DNA of 64,000 bases from Bradyrhizobium sp. SRL28 (lineage in GTDB: Bacteria > Pseudomonadota > Alphaproteobacteria > Rhizobiales > Xanthobacteraceae). The notes under the pieces are model-generated. The model did not search any database, had not been told where the DNA came from, and saw only the letters and a program-made list of their open reading frames with translations. This document shows, piece by piece, positions 16,735-25,276 of this stretch (positions are counted from its first letter, which is position 1; each line of letters starts with the position of its first letter). The stretch spans positions 674,180-738,179 of the forward strand of contig NZ_JAHEAG010000003.1 of assembly GCF_018596315.1 (NCBI RefSeq), in the 5' to 3' direction. The position numbers and the translations under genes were made by a program.

Positions 16735-17646
16735 TTACTTATACGAATCCGGATCCGGCGAGTCGGACGGCTTCGCAAACTCGTTCTTCAGCTCAGAGCT
16801 GATCGGAACGTTGAGATTGAGGTTCTTGGGCGGGATCTTCTGCGTGAACCACTTGTCGTAGATCTTCTGGCCCTCACCGCCCGTGTAGAGCGCCGCGGTC
16901 GCGGCATCGACCACCTTCTTGAAGGCGGGATCGTCCTTGCGCAGCATGATGCCGTAGGGCTCGGGCTTGGAGAACGCATCCTTCGAGAGCACATAGTCAT
17001 CCGGCGCCTTAGAGCCGGCGACCAGGCTCGCCAGCAGGATGTCGTCCATCACGAAGGCCACCGCGCGGTCGGTCTCGACCATCAGGAACGCTTCCGCATG
17101 ATCCTTGGCCGGGATGATGTTGATGTTGAGGCTGCGCGCCGCGTTGGCTTCGGTGAGCTGCTTGATGTTGGTTGTGCCGGCGGTGGAGACCACCGACTTG
17201 CCCTTGAGATCGTCGATCGAATTGATCTTGCCCGCCTTTTTGGTGACGTAGCGGCTCGCCGTCAGGAAGTGGGTGTTGGTGTAGGAAATCTGCTTCTGAC
17301 GCTCGGCATTGTTGGTGGTCGAGCCGCATTCGAGATCGATCGTGCCGTTGGCGAGCAGCGGGATACGGGTCGACGACGTCACCGGATTGAGCTTGACCTC
17401 GAGCTTGTCGAGCTTGAGCTCCTTCTTCACGGCATCGACGATCTTGTAGCAGATGTCCATGGCGTAGCCGATCGGCTTCTGGTTGTCGTCAAGATAGGAG
17501 AACGGAATCGACGAGTCGCGGAAGCCGAGCGTGATGGCGCCGGTGTCCTTGATGTTCTTCAGCGTCCCGGTAAGTTCCTGCGCCATTGCCGGGGTGGTGC
17601 ACAACGCACCCGCGAGCAGATAGCCGATAATTTGACGATGTTTCAC
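16735..17646 (-). CDS. Amino acid ABC transporter substrate-binding protein (GltI-like)
   Basis: The 303-residue periplasmic protein has a signal peptide (about residues 1-22, ending TPAMAQE) and the family 3 solute-binding fold. Visible landmarks are GAITLGFRDSSIPFSYLDD, PIGYAMDICYKIVDAVKKEL, DLECGSTTNN, and a lobe with TAGTTNIKQLTE. This pattern matches glutamate/aspartate binding proteins of the GltI/DEBP type. The start is GTG 17646, preceded by GGGAGAAGTTAC. It is the first gene of the transporter operon and lies next to a LysR gene and, beyond it, a D-amino-acid-dehydrogenase-like gene. Ligand preference within acidic or polar amino acids is inferred. Confidence 0.92.
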   Translation of the reverse strand: MKHRQIIGYLLAGALCTTPAMAQELTGTLKNIKDTGAITLGFRDSSIPFSYLDDNQKPIGYAMDICYKIVDAVKKELKLDKLEVKLNPVTSSTRIPLLANGTIDLECGSTTNNAERQKQISYTNTHFLTASRYVTKKAGKINSIDDLKGKSVVSTAGTTNIKQLTEANAARSLNINIIPAKDHAEAFLMVETDRAVAFVMDDILLASLVAGSKAPDDYVLSKDAFSKPEPYGIMLRKDDPAFKKVVDAATAALYTGGEGQKIYDKWFTQKIPPKNLNLNVPISSELKNEFAKPSDSPDPDSYK

Positions 17647-17777
17647 GTAACTTCTCCCTTAAAAGGTTGCGGATGATTGCTCATCCACCCGAACTCGACA
17701 ACTTGCCAGTAGCTGACAACTTGCCACGTAGCTTACGAAGTAACTTGCCAGGCAGTTTCGCCGGCGGGGTCTCCAAC

Positions 17778-18701
17778 TTATCTTTTCCTGACCGCCCCGG
17801 TCTGCCCGGCACCATACCTGCACAATTCGGACCAAAACAGATTTAGCGCCCGTTGACCATCATGCATTCGGCCCCTGAATGCGACTAAAGACAAAGGCAA
17901 CGCCCATTTGTCACCGCCGATCGGGGTCAGCCGCTTCCGGCCATAAGCCGCCACGGTGCCCTCGGTCAACCAGGCAATGCCCCGGCCGCCGAGCGCCATC
18001 CCGCAAAGCACATCGGACATATCGCTTTCAATGACCCGTACCCCGGAAATGGGGGCATTCTCCAGGATGAGATCGACCAGCCGGGCGAAATAGACGCCGG
18101 GCGAATACATCAGAAGCGGCACCGGATGCGACGCCCGTCCAGGCAGCGACGCGCCTCCCTTCGCCACCAGCGCTTCGCTGGCATAGGGCCGCAGGAATTC
18201 TGTGCCGAGCGTCACACGTTCGTAGAGATCCGGATCGAGATGGATCGGCTGCTGCGCGTGATGGTAGCAGATCATCAGGTCCACATTGTCTGACACCAGC
18301 GAGGTGACGAGATCGTGGATGTTGCCCACGACCACCGAACAGCTCAACCGCCGCTCCTGTGACCAGGCCTGCCACCATTGCGGCAGCCGTGCGGTGGCCA
18401 TCGCGAACGGCAAGGCGATGCGGATATGTTCGTTCCGGCTAACCGGCTTGCCGCCGAGCTCGCCGCGGCTGTCGAGCATCTGCCGCAGCAATTCGCCGGC
18501 ATGTTCACGAAAACGCTCGCCTTGCGGCGTGAGCTGCGTCGGGTAGACGCTGCGGTCGATCAGGTCGAAACCAAGCCAGGCCTCGAGCGATTTGATCCGT
18601 CGGCTGAACGCCGCCTGAGACGTATTTCGTTTCTCGGCGGCGCGGGTAAAATTGCCGGTCTCGGCCACCATCAGAAAATCCTGAAGCCAGCGAAGCTCCA
18701 T
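17778..18701 (-). CDS. LysR family transcriptional regulator
   Basis: The 307-residue protein begins MELRWLQDFLMVAETGNFTR, the start of a LysR winged helix (HTH about residues 17-40, with AAEKRNTSQAAFSRRIKSLE), followed by a two-lobed effector domain from about residue 90. ATG 18701 is preceded by GGGGAG; the frame extends 40 residues upstream, but that stretch is not LysR-like. It is divergent from the DadA-like gene. The gap holds two 15-bp T-N11-A inverted repeats at 18994-19024, closer to dadA, so control of that gene is the best guess. It could also act on the adjacent amino acid transporter. Confidence 0.9.
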   Translation of the reverse strand: MELRWLQDFLMVAETGNFTRAAEKRNTSQAAFSRRIKSLEAWLGFDLIDRSVYPTQLTPQGERFREHAGELLRQMLDSRGELGGKPVSRNEHIRIALPFAMATARLPQWWQAWSQERRLSCSVVVGNIHDLVTSLVSDNVDLMICYHHAQQPIHLDPDLYERVTLGTEFLRPYASEALVAKGGASLPGRASHPVPLLMYSPGVYFARLVDLILENAPISGVRVIESDMSDVLCGMALGGRGIAWLTEGTVAAYGRKRLTPIGGDKWALPLSLVAFRGRMHDGQRALNLFWSELCRYGAGQTGAVRKR

Positions 18702-19125
18702 CACGCTCCCCGCTTTGATGCAGGCCGTGGCCGCCGCGCGGCCGCAAAGCCCGCCCCGGGGCCGCACAAGGCCGCGAACGCCAGCCGGCGTTGGTTCTCG
18801 ATACGGAACGTGAAGCCCCATGCCGGGAAACCTAGCGGATCGGCCGGCAGGCTGGCCAATGCAAGCTTTGCATCACCACCCCTCGCCGTCATCAGCCCGA
18901 CAATCCCGATGATTCCTCGCCCAGTCATCTAAGCCGGTCGGCGCTCACCCATGAGGTCACACCTTCATCAGCCTGCCACGTCGCGGGCAGGTTATGCAAA
19001 TTTTGCATCATGCAGACTTGGCATCAATGGCGGCGTCCGGGGGGCCTTAACCTGGCGCGCGACAACCCCACGCCCGATCGGTTCTCGCGTTCCGATCGGG
19101 CGGTCATTTAAAGCGAGACCTAGAG
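18702..19125. other. Divergent intergenic region between lysR and dadA-like genes
   Basis: The 424-bp gap has no convincing gene; short open frames in it lack family character and good start sites. It must carry the promoters of both flanking genes. The only distinct structures seen are the paired inverted repeats listed separately at 18994-19024. Confidence 0.6.
18994..19024. promoter_or_regulatory. Twin LysR-type boxes upstream of the dadA-like gene
   Basis: ATGCAAATTTTGCAT (18994-19008) is a perfect inverted repeat around one central base. ATGCAGACTTGGCAT (19010-19024) shares the ATGC/GCAT ends. Both contain the T-N11-A LysR box, their centres are 16 bp apart, and the pair lies about 100-130 bp before ATG 19126. 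This matches the usual recognition and activation site layout. Confidence 0.65.
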
Positions 19126-20388
19126 ATGAAAATCTGTGTACTGGGCGCCGGCGTCATCGGACTGACGACCGCATGGTGCCTTGCCGAAGCCGGCCACGAC
19201 GTCGTCATTGTCGACCGGCATGCTTCCACCGCGAAGGGCGCCAGCGCCGCGAATGGCGGCCAGCTCTCTTACGCGTTCGTGGCGCCGCTGGCATCGCCGG
19301 CAACCCTGCTGAAGCTGCCATCGCTGCTGCTGTCGCCGGATTCGCCGATGCGTATCCGCGCCGGCCTTGATCCAGCCCTGATCTCCTGGGGCGCGCGATT
19401 CCTGCTCGCCTGCCGGCCGGCAGCGGTGCGCGAGACCATTGCAGCGCAGCTCGCACTCGCCGCCTTGAGCCGGAGCGAGCTGGCGCGGCTTTCCCAAAGC
19501 CTGATGCTCTCGTTCGGATTGCGCACCGCCGGCAAGCTTGTGGTGTTCCGCAGCAGGAGGGAATTCGACACGGCGCGCCGCATGATCACCGCGAAGCCCG
19601 GCGAGGACGGCCAGCAGGTATTGACGCCGGCGGAATGCCTGGCGCTGGAGCCTGCGCTCAGGCTTGACGCCAGCGAACTCGCAGGCGGCATCTTCACGGC
19701 CTCCGAACAGATCGGAGATTGCGCGGCGTTCTGCGCGGGGCTTACGCTCCGCCTGAGACGGCAACGCAATGTCGAATGGATCCTCGGCACGGAAGTCATC
19801 GGGCCGGTACGATCCGGCGGCCGCCTGGTCGCCATCGACACCGGAAACGGACATGTCCAGGCGGACCGCTTCGTCCTGTGTATGGGAACGGCATCGAGCG
19901 CATTTGCCAGAGCCTGCGGATTCTATCTGCCGATCTATCCGCTCAAGGGTTACAGCATCACCCTGACACCGGCTCCCGGTGCGCACGTGATCAGGCACAG
20001 CGTAACGGATATGGAACGCAAGCTGGTGTTCGCCCCGCTCGCGCTTGATGGACACACGGCAATCAGGGTTGCCGGCATCGCCGATCTCGAAAGCAACAAC
20101 ACGACGATCGACACCAGCCGCGTCGAGATCCTGCGCCGCGCTTCGGCGGAGCTGCTCGGCATGAACACTGCCGGCGACATCGAGCCCTGGTGCGGGCTTC
20201 GTCCCACAACGCCGGACAGCCGGCCGATCATCGGCTGGTCGCCGCTCGACGGGCTGTTCATCAACTCAGGCCACGGCATGCTCGGCTGGACTCTCGCCTG
20301 CGGCAGTGCCCGGCTGACGGCGGATATGATCGACCGCAAGCCGGAGGCCAACGAAGCGAGCGTGTTTGCCCTGCGGCGCGCGGCATAA
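19126..20388 (+). CDS. dadA: FAD-dependent D-amino-acid dehydrogenase-like oxidoreductase
   Basis: The 420-residue flavoprotein starts with an ADP-binding GAGVIG loop at residues 7-12 and a downstream acidic residue (VDRH). It then shows ASAANGGQLSYAFVAPLASP, which closely fits the DadA small-subunit pattern, and ends with a GLRPTTPDSRPIIG segment and HGMLGWTLACGSA near the C-terminus. DadA oxidatively deaminates D-amino acids to 2-oxoacids and passes electrons to the respiratory chain at the inner membrane. Length matches DadA (about 415-435). No alanine racemase gene is adjacent. It is divergent from a LysR gene with twin operator-like boxes between. Activity on another secondary amine remains possible. 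Confidence 0.85.
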   Translation: MKICVLGAGVIGLTTAWCLAEAGHDVVIVDRHASTAKGASAANGGQLSYAFVAPLASPATLLKLPSLLLSPDSPMRIRAGLDPALISWGARFLLACRPAAVRETIAAQLALAALSRSELARLSQSLMLSFGLRTAGKLVVFRSRREFDTARRMITAKPGEDGQQVLTPAECLALEPALRLDASELAGGIFTASEQIGDCAAFCAGLTLRLRRQRNVEWILGTEVIGPVRSGGRLVAIDTGNGHVQADRFVLCMGTASSAFARACGFYLPIYPLKGYSITLTPAPGAHVIRHSVTDMERKLVFAPLALDGHTAIRVAGIADLESNNTTIDTSRVEILRRASAELLGMNTAGDIEPWCGLRPTTPDSRPIIGWSPLDGLFINSGHGMLGWTLACGSARLTADMIDRKPEANEASVFALRRAA

Positions 20389-20565
20389 ATTCCGCATCTC
20401 GGGAGGCCCGGCAGACCAATTGTCGCACGTCGCATTTCCAGCCGATTGCGGCCGGCCGCGGTGAGTTCGCCGCTTTTCTTCTTAGGCGATTTCGGGGAAG
20501 ATCGAGCCCAGAAAAAGAAGATAAGCGCGCCTCGCCATAAAAGAGGTCGCAGGGGAGAGTTTGAT

Positions 20566-21537
20566 ATGTCCAGAGTTCGCCGCTTGACGTTCGCCATTGC
20601 TGCCGTCGGTATGCTGATTTCAGCAGCCGCCGGCGCGCAGGAATATCCCACCAAGCCGATCACGCTGATCGTTCCATGGCCCGCAGGTGGCTCGACCGAC
20701 ATCTCGATGCGCGCGATCGCCGAAAGCGCGTCCAAGGTGCTCGGACAGCCGATCGCCATCGACAACAAGGCCGGCGGCAGCGGCACCGTCGGCCCTGCCA
20801 CCATGGTGGCAGGCGCCAAGTCCGACGGCTACACCATCGCGCAGATCCCGATCACTGTGTTCCGCCTGCCCTTGATGCAGGAAGTCTCCTGGAATCCGGA
20901 CAAGGACTTCACCTATATCGTCCACCTCACCGGCTATACGTTCGGCGTCACCACCAGCGCCGAGTCGCCGTTCAAGACCTGGAAGGACGTCGTCGACTAC
21001 GCCAAGCAGAACCCCGGCAAGGTGACCTATGCGACGCCGGGCGCCGGCACGTCGCTGCATATCGGTATGGAGCAGATCGCCAGCATGGCCGGCATCAAGC
21101 TGACGCAGGTGCCGTTCAAGGGCGGCGCGGAAACCAATGCCGCGGTGCTCGGACAGCACACCATGCTGCAGGCGGACTCGACCGGCTGGCGGCCGCTGGT
21201 CGACGCCGGCAAGCTGCGGCTATTGATGGTGTGGACCTCGGCGCGCTCGCCGAATTACCCCGACGTGCCGACGCTGAAGGAACTCGGCTATCCCATGGTC
21301 TATGACTCGCCGTTCGGCATCGCCGGACCGAAGAACATGGACCCGAAGATCGTCGCCAAGCTGCATGACGCCTTCAAGAAGGCGCTGGATGATCCGGCTG
21401 TGATCGCGACGCTGGCCAAGTTCGACATGGTGCCCAGTTACAAGAGCACCGAGGACTACAAGAAGTTCGTCGTCGAGGTTACCGAGTCAGAGCGCAAGGT
21501 GGTCGACAAGCTCGGTCTGGCAAAGAAGACGAACTGA
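20566..21537 (+). CDS. tctC: Tripartite tricarboxylate transporter substrate-binding protein TctC
   Basis: The 323-residue protein has a signal peptide (about 1-26, ending AAGAQ) and the TctC start EYPTKPITLIVPWPAGGSTDI. IDNKAGGSGTVG, a P-F-KGGAETNAAVLG segment, and SPNYPDVPTLKELGYPMV complete the family pattern. ATG 20566 follows AGGGGAGAGTTTGAT; the open frame extends upstream without a better start. It is followed by tctB and tctA, giving the only complete TTT system in the window, a secondary proton- or sodium-coupled importer of carboxylates. The ligand is unknown; it lies next to the D-amino-acid cluster and an M20 peptidase. Confidence 0.93.
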   Translation: MSRVRRLTFAIAAVGMLISAAAGAQEYPTKPITLIVPWPAGGSTDISMRAIAESASKVLGQPIAIDNKAGGSGTVGPATMVAGAKSDGYTIAQIPITVFRLPLMQEVSWNPDKDFTYIVHLTGYTFGVTTSAESPFKTWKDVVDYAKQNPGKVTYATPGAGTSLHIGMEQIASMAGIKLTQVPFKGGAETNAAVLGQHTMLQADSTGWRPLVDAGKLRLLMVWTSARSPNYPDVPTLKELGYPMVYDSPFGIAGPKNMDPKIVAKLHDAFKKALDDPAVIATLAKFDMVPSYKSTEDYKKFVVEVTESERKVVDKLGLAKKTN

Positions 21538-21543
21538 ACCCGC

Positions 21544-21677
21544 CGTGTCCCGGGCGCGATGCAGCGCGCAAGCGCTGCTTCGCAGAACCGGGACCCACTG
21601 CGTCCGCATCACTACGCCCGCAAACACATCGACCCCGGCTCTGCAGCGCATCACTTCGTGCTGCGCAGCGTCCGGGG
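21544..21677. repeat. Stem-loop repeat between tctC and tctB
   Basis: GTGTCCCGG near 21545 pairs with CCGGGACCC ending at 21595, enclosing a perfect inner hairpin GCAGCGC-GCAA-GCGCTGC at 21561-21578. A second arm pair, CCCCGG and CCGGGG, spans 21633-21677. The wording resembles dispersed intergenic palindromes of Bradyrhizobium-type genomes. Lying inside the operon, it could reduce tctBA expression relative to the binding protein. Confidence 0.6.
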
Positions 21678-21696
21678 AACGGCTGGAAGAGAGTCC

Positions 21697-22182
21697 ATGA
21701 GTGATCAATCCGACGTCAAATTCCGCCTCAACAATTCCGAGCTGTGGGGCGGGCTGATCGGGCTCGCGCTCGGCGGCTTTGTGGTCTGGTCCGGGCTCAA
21801 GCTCAAGCTCGGCACCATCAACGATCCCGGCTCCGGATTCGTGCTGTTCTATACCGGCATCCTGATGTGCCTGTTCGCCGCCTCGATCATGACAGCCGCA
21901 TTGACCGAGGGCGGGCCGACCTTTGGCTCGCGTTGGGTGAACACGCGCTGGACCAAGCCGCTGCTGGTGATCGTCTGCCTCATCGCCTTTTCCTTCGCAC
22001 TTAACCCGCTCGGCTTTCTGCTGTCCTCCATTCCGCTGATGTTGCTGCTGTTGCGCGTGGTCGATCCGGTGCGCTGGCCGCTGGCCGTTCCGATTGCAGT
22101 GCTGGTTCCGCTCGGCATGTGGTGGGTCCTCAAACGCCTGCTCCTGATTCAATTGCCTTCGGGCATCTTCGAAATCGGCTGA
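21697..22182 (+). CDS. tctB: Tripartite tricarboxylate transporter small membrane subunit TctB
   Basis: The 161-residue membrane protein has four hydrophobic segments, the first ending in GGFVVWSGLKLKLGTINDPGSGF, the usual TctB signature. It forms the small membrane subunit that associates with TctA. ATG 21697 is preceded by GGAAGAGAG. The stop lies 7 bp before the tctA start, so the two are translationally linked. Weak sequence conservation is normal for TctB; the call rests on the motif and on gene order. Confidence 0.9.
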   Translation: MSDQSDVKFRLNNSELWGGLIGLALGGFVVWSGLKLKLGTINDPGSGFVLFYTGILMCLFAASIMTAALTEGGPTFGSRWVNTRWTKPLLVIVCLIAFSFALNPLGFLLSSIPLMLLLLRVVDPVRWPLAVPIAVLVPLGMWWVLKRLLLIQLPSGIFEIG

Positions 22183-22189
22183 TCGCACC

Positions 22190-23698
22190 ATGGACACACT
22201 CATCAATGTCGCCCATGGCTTCGGCGTCGCCCTTCAACCCGTCAACCTGATCTACTGCTTCATCGGCGTGTTCATCGGCACGCTGGTCGGTGTGCTGCCG
22301 GGCATCGGCCCGATCTCGGCGATGTCGCTGCTGCTGCCGATCACGCTGTCCGGGACGCCGGAATCCGGCATCATCATGATGGCCGGCATCTATTACGGCT
22401 CGATGTATGGCGGCTCGACCACCTCGATCCTGGTCAACATTCCCGGCGAGGCCGCTTCCGTCGTCACCTGTATCGATGGCCACCAGATGGCCAAAAAAGG
22501 CCGCGCGGGACCTGCGCTCGGCATCTCCGCATTCGGCTCGTTCTTCGCCGGCACCTTCGCGCTGATCGCGCTGATGCTGGTGGCGCCCAAGCTCGCCAGC
22601 GTCGCGATCGCTTTCGGTCCGGCCGAATATTTCAGCCTGATGGTACTCGGCCTCGTGGTCCTCACCTTCCTGACGCAGGGCTCGATGGCGAAGGCGTTGC
22701 TGATGGCCTGCATCGGCGTCGTGCTCGGCGCGATCGGGCTCGACAGCATCACCGCGCAACCGCGCCTGACCTTCGGCCGTCTGGAACTGATCGACGGCAT
22801 CGGCCTCGTCCCCGTGGTCATGGGCCTGTTCGGAATCGCCGAAGTCCTGTTCAACACCGAGCAGGTCATCAAGCGCGACATCATCAACACGAAGATCACG
22901 CACCTGTTTCCAAGCAGGGCGGACTGGAAAGCCAGCGCCGGCCCGATGTCGCGCGGAACGGTCCTTGGATTTTTCCTCGGCATCCTGCCCGGCGGCGGCG
23001 CGGTGATCTCGTCGTTCGCGTCCTATGCGCTGGAGAAGCGATTATCCAAAACGCCGGAGCGGTTCGGCCAGGGCGCCATCGAGGGTGTTGCAGGTCCCGA
23101 AGCCGCCAACAACGCCGCGGCCGGCGGCGCCTTCATTCCGCTGATGACATTAGGCATTCCGCCGAACGTGGTGATGGCGCTGTTGCTCGGGGCCTTCGTC
23201 ATTCACGGCCTGCAGCCCGGCCCGCTGATGATCACGCAGAACCCCGGCCTGTTCTGGGGCATCGTCGCCAGCATGTATATCGGCAATCTGATGCTGCTGG
23301 TGCTGAACCTGCCGATGATCGGGATGTGGGTGCAGTTGCTGAAATTGCCCTACAACATCCTGTTCCCGCTGATCATCCTGTTCACCATCATCGGCGTCTA
23401 TTGCTCCAGCAACAATGTGTTCGACGTCTATGTGATGATTGCATTCGGCATTATCGGCTATTTCATGCGCAAGCTCGGCTATGAGCCTGCGCCGCTGGTG
23501 CTGGCCTTCGTGCTGGGACCGATGCTGGAGAACAATCTGCGCAAATCGCTGATCCTGTCGCAGGGCGATCTCATGACCTTCGTGCAGCGGCCGATCTCGG
23601 CCGCCTGCCTGTTGTTCGCTCTAGTGCTGCTGGTCGCGCCGCTGCTGCCCGCGCTGCGCAAGAAGCGCGAGATGGTCGCGCTGGATGAAGGGGTGTGA
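22190..23698 (+). CDS. tctA: Tripartite tricarboxylate transporter large membrane subunit TctA
   Basis: The 502-residue protein has about ten to twelve membrane helices and strong TctA motifs. These are [20 protein letters not shown] near the N-terminus, [20 protein letters not shown], and a matching second-half element, [20 protein letters not shown] with [20 protein letters not shown]. The two-fold repeat of the G-x-LPG motif is a family hallmark. It is the transport channel of the TctABC system. There is no obvious ribosome binding site before ATG 22190, which fits coupling to tctB. Orphan TctC proteins elsewhere in the window might also dock to this complex. Confidence 0.95.
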   Translation: MDTLINVAHGFGVALQPVNLIYCFIGVFIGTLVGVLPGIGPISAMSLLLPITLSGTPESGIIMMAGIYYGSMYGGSTTSILVNIPGEAASVVTCIDGHQMAKKGRAGPALGISAFGSFFAGTFALIALMLVAPKLASVAIAFGPAEYFSLMVLGLVVLTFLTQGSMAKALLMACIGVVLGAIGLDSITAQPRLTFGRLELIDGIGLVPVVMGLFGIAEVLFNTEQVIKRDIINTKITHLFPSRADWKASAGPMSRGTVLGFFLGILPGGGAVISSFASYALEKRLSKTPERFGQGAIEGVAGPEAANNAAAGGAFIPLMTLGIPPNVVMALLLGAFVIHGLQPGPLMITQNPGLFWGIVASMYIGNLMLLVLNLPMIGMWVQLLKLPYNILFPLIILFTIIGVYCSSNNVFDVYVMIAFGIIGYFMRKLGYEPAPLVLAFVLGPMLENNLRKSLILSQGDLMTFVQRPISAACLLFALVLLVAPLLPALRKKREMVALDEGV

Positions 23699-23705
23699 GC
23701 CGCAG

Positions 23706-25091
23706 TTAGAACGCCCGCCTCTTCTCGCCAAGGTCCCAGAAGATCCCCGCCATGATGGCGAGGGCCTCTTCCGTCACCGGCAGAAGGATGTGTTCGTCCG
23801 GCGCGTGCTGCGAGCAGCCGGGATAGGAATGCGGCACCCAGATCGTCGGCAGCCCCAGCCCTTCGGCGAACACGTCGTTGGGCAGCGAGCCGCCGAAATT
23901 CGGCAGGATCGCGGGTGCCTTGCCGGTGGTCTTCAGGATCGAGTCTGCCGTCCAGTTCACCCAGGGACTGTCGACGTCGGTGCGCGAGGCGGCGAAGCGC
24001 TGCGCGCCGCTGACCTCCACCATCGAAAAGCCGTTGGCATGCAAATGCGTGCGCACGGCGTCGACGACCTCTTCATATCTGGTCCCGACGACGAAGCGAA
24101 GCTGCAGCACGGCATTGGCGCGTCCGGGAATCGCGTTGGCCGGCTTCTCGATGCTGCCTGACGACATCGCCAGCACTTCCAGCGTGTTCCAGGCAAACAG
24201 GCGCTCGGCAGGCGACAAACCCTCCTCGCCCCAATCGGGCGCCAGCGCCGGCTCGTCCGCGGTCGGCTCAATCTTCACGTCCGCGAGCGCCGCGCGCACG
24301 GCATTCGAAATCCGCGGCGGCTTGAGCGCGTCGAGCTTCATCCGCCCCTTGCCGTCGACAAGGCTGGCGATAGCGTTGCAAAGGATCGTCGCAGGGTTGG
24401 CGAGGACGCCGCCCCAATTGCCGGAATGGTTCCCACCCTCGCGCAGATTGACATCGAGATGGATACGGTTGCCGCCGCGGCATCCTAGGAAAATGGTCGG
24501 CCGATCGGCTGAAAGCCTTGGCCCGTCCGACGCCAGGAACAGATCGGCCTTCAGCTCCTCGCGATGGGCTTCGCACACCTGCCGCAGATCGGGCGAGCCG
24601 ATCTCCTCGCCGGTCTCGATGATGAATTTGACGTTGAAGCCGAGCTTGCCGCCGCGGGTCTCGCGCACGGCACGCAATGCCGCGAGATTGATGCTGTGCT
24701 GGCCCTTGTTGTCGGCGGTGCCGCGGCCATAGACGCGCTCGCCTTTGGTCGTGGTTTTCCAGGGATCGAGATTGTCGCGCCATTCGCCTGCCATGCCATC
24801 GACGACGTCGCCATGGCCATAGGTGAGCACGGTCGGCAGCGAGGCATCCTCGCGATAATCCGCCAGCAGATACGGGCCCTTGCCGGTCGGAGATTCGATC
24901 AGGCGGGTGGAGAAGTCGAGCGCGGCGAAGGCGGGCTGGAGATCATCGACGAGATAGGCGCGCAACGCCTCGCCGCTGCCGGGGTTCTGGCTTTCGGTCC
25001 GATAACCGACCCTGCGGCCGAGCTCGGCGAGAAACGCGCCGGAATTCAGATGCTCACGTACCCGCGCAATCGCGTCGGCTCTATCAGCCAT
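23706..25091 (-). CDS. M20 family metallopeptidase
   Basis: The 461-residue enzyme has the M20 di-zinc hydrolase pattern. GHGDVV carries the first His-Asp pair, GRGTADNKGQH the bridging Asp, IETGEEIGS the catalytic Glu followed by a metal-binding Glu, and CSQHAPDEH a late metal-binding His. Members are dipeptidases, carboxypeptidases, aminoacylases or carbamoylases; the length and PNFGGSLPND segment fit the dipeptidase/CNDP-like group with a lid domain. No signal peptide is seen, so it is cytosolic. It converges on tctA with 7 bp between the stops and diverges from a flavin monooxygenase gene. It may process a peptide or N-acyl amino acid imported by nearby transporters. Confidence 0.9.
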   Translation of the reverse strand: MADRADAIARVREHLNSGAFLAELGRRVGYRTESQNPGSGEALRAYLVDDLQPAFAALDFSTRLIESPTGKGPYLLADYREDASLPTVLTYGHGDVVDGMAGEWRDNLDPWKTTTKGERVYGRGTADNKGQHSINLAALRAVRETRGGKLGFNVKFIIETGEEIGSPDLRQVCEAHREELKADLFLASDGPRLSADRPTIFLGCRGGNRIHLDVNLREGGNHSGNWGGVLANPATILCNAIASLVDGKGRMKLDALKPPRISNAVRAALADVKIEPTADEPALAPDWGEEGLSPAERLFAWNTLEVLAMSSGSIEKPANAIPGRANAVLQLRFVVGTRYEEVVDAVRTHLHANGFSMVEVSGAQRFAASRTDVDSPWVNWTADSILKTTGKAPAILPNFGGSLPNDVFAEGLGLPTIWVPHSYPGCSQHAPDEHILLPVTEEALAIMAGIFWDLGEKRRAF

Positions 25092-25276
25092 ATTTCTTTT
25101 CCTTGTTCGCCAATTTTGTGGAGCGCAACCTATCGGGATAAGCCGCCCGCTGGAAGTGGCACGACGAGCCGAATGGGCCTTGCTAAAACCAGCGAGGATG
25201 CAACAATTTCAGGCAACAGCCCGGCGATTAACCGGGCGAACGCGCAGGGAACCCTGCACGCACCGAGGTTCGCGTC

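Noticed and set aside
17700..17750. AACTTGCCA direct repeats (17700, 17718, 17742) as regulator sites
   Set aside because: The 9-mers are short, irregularly spaced (18 and 24 bp) and not palindromic. They lie upstream of the binding-protein gene and could be operator parts, but the evidence is too thin to call.
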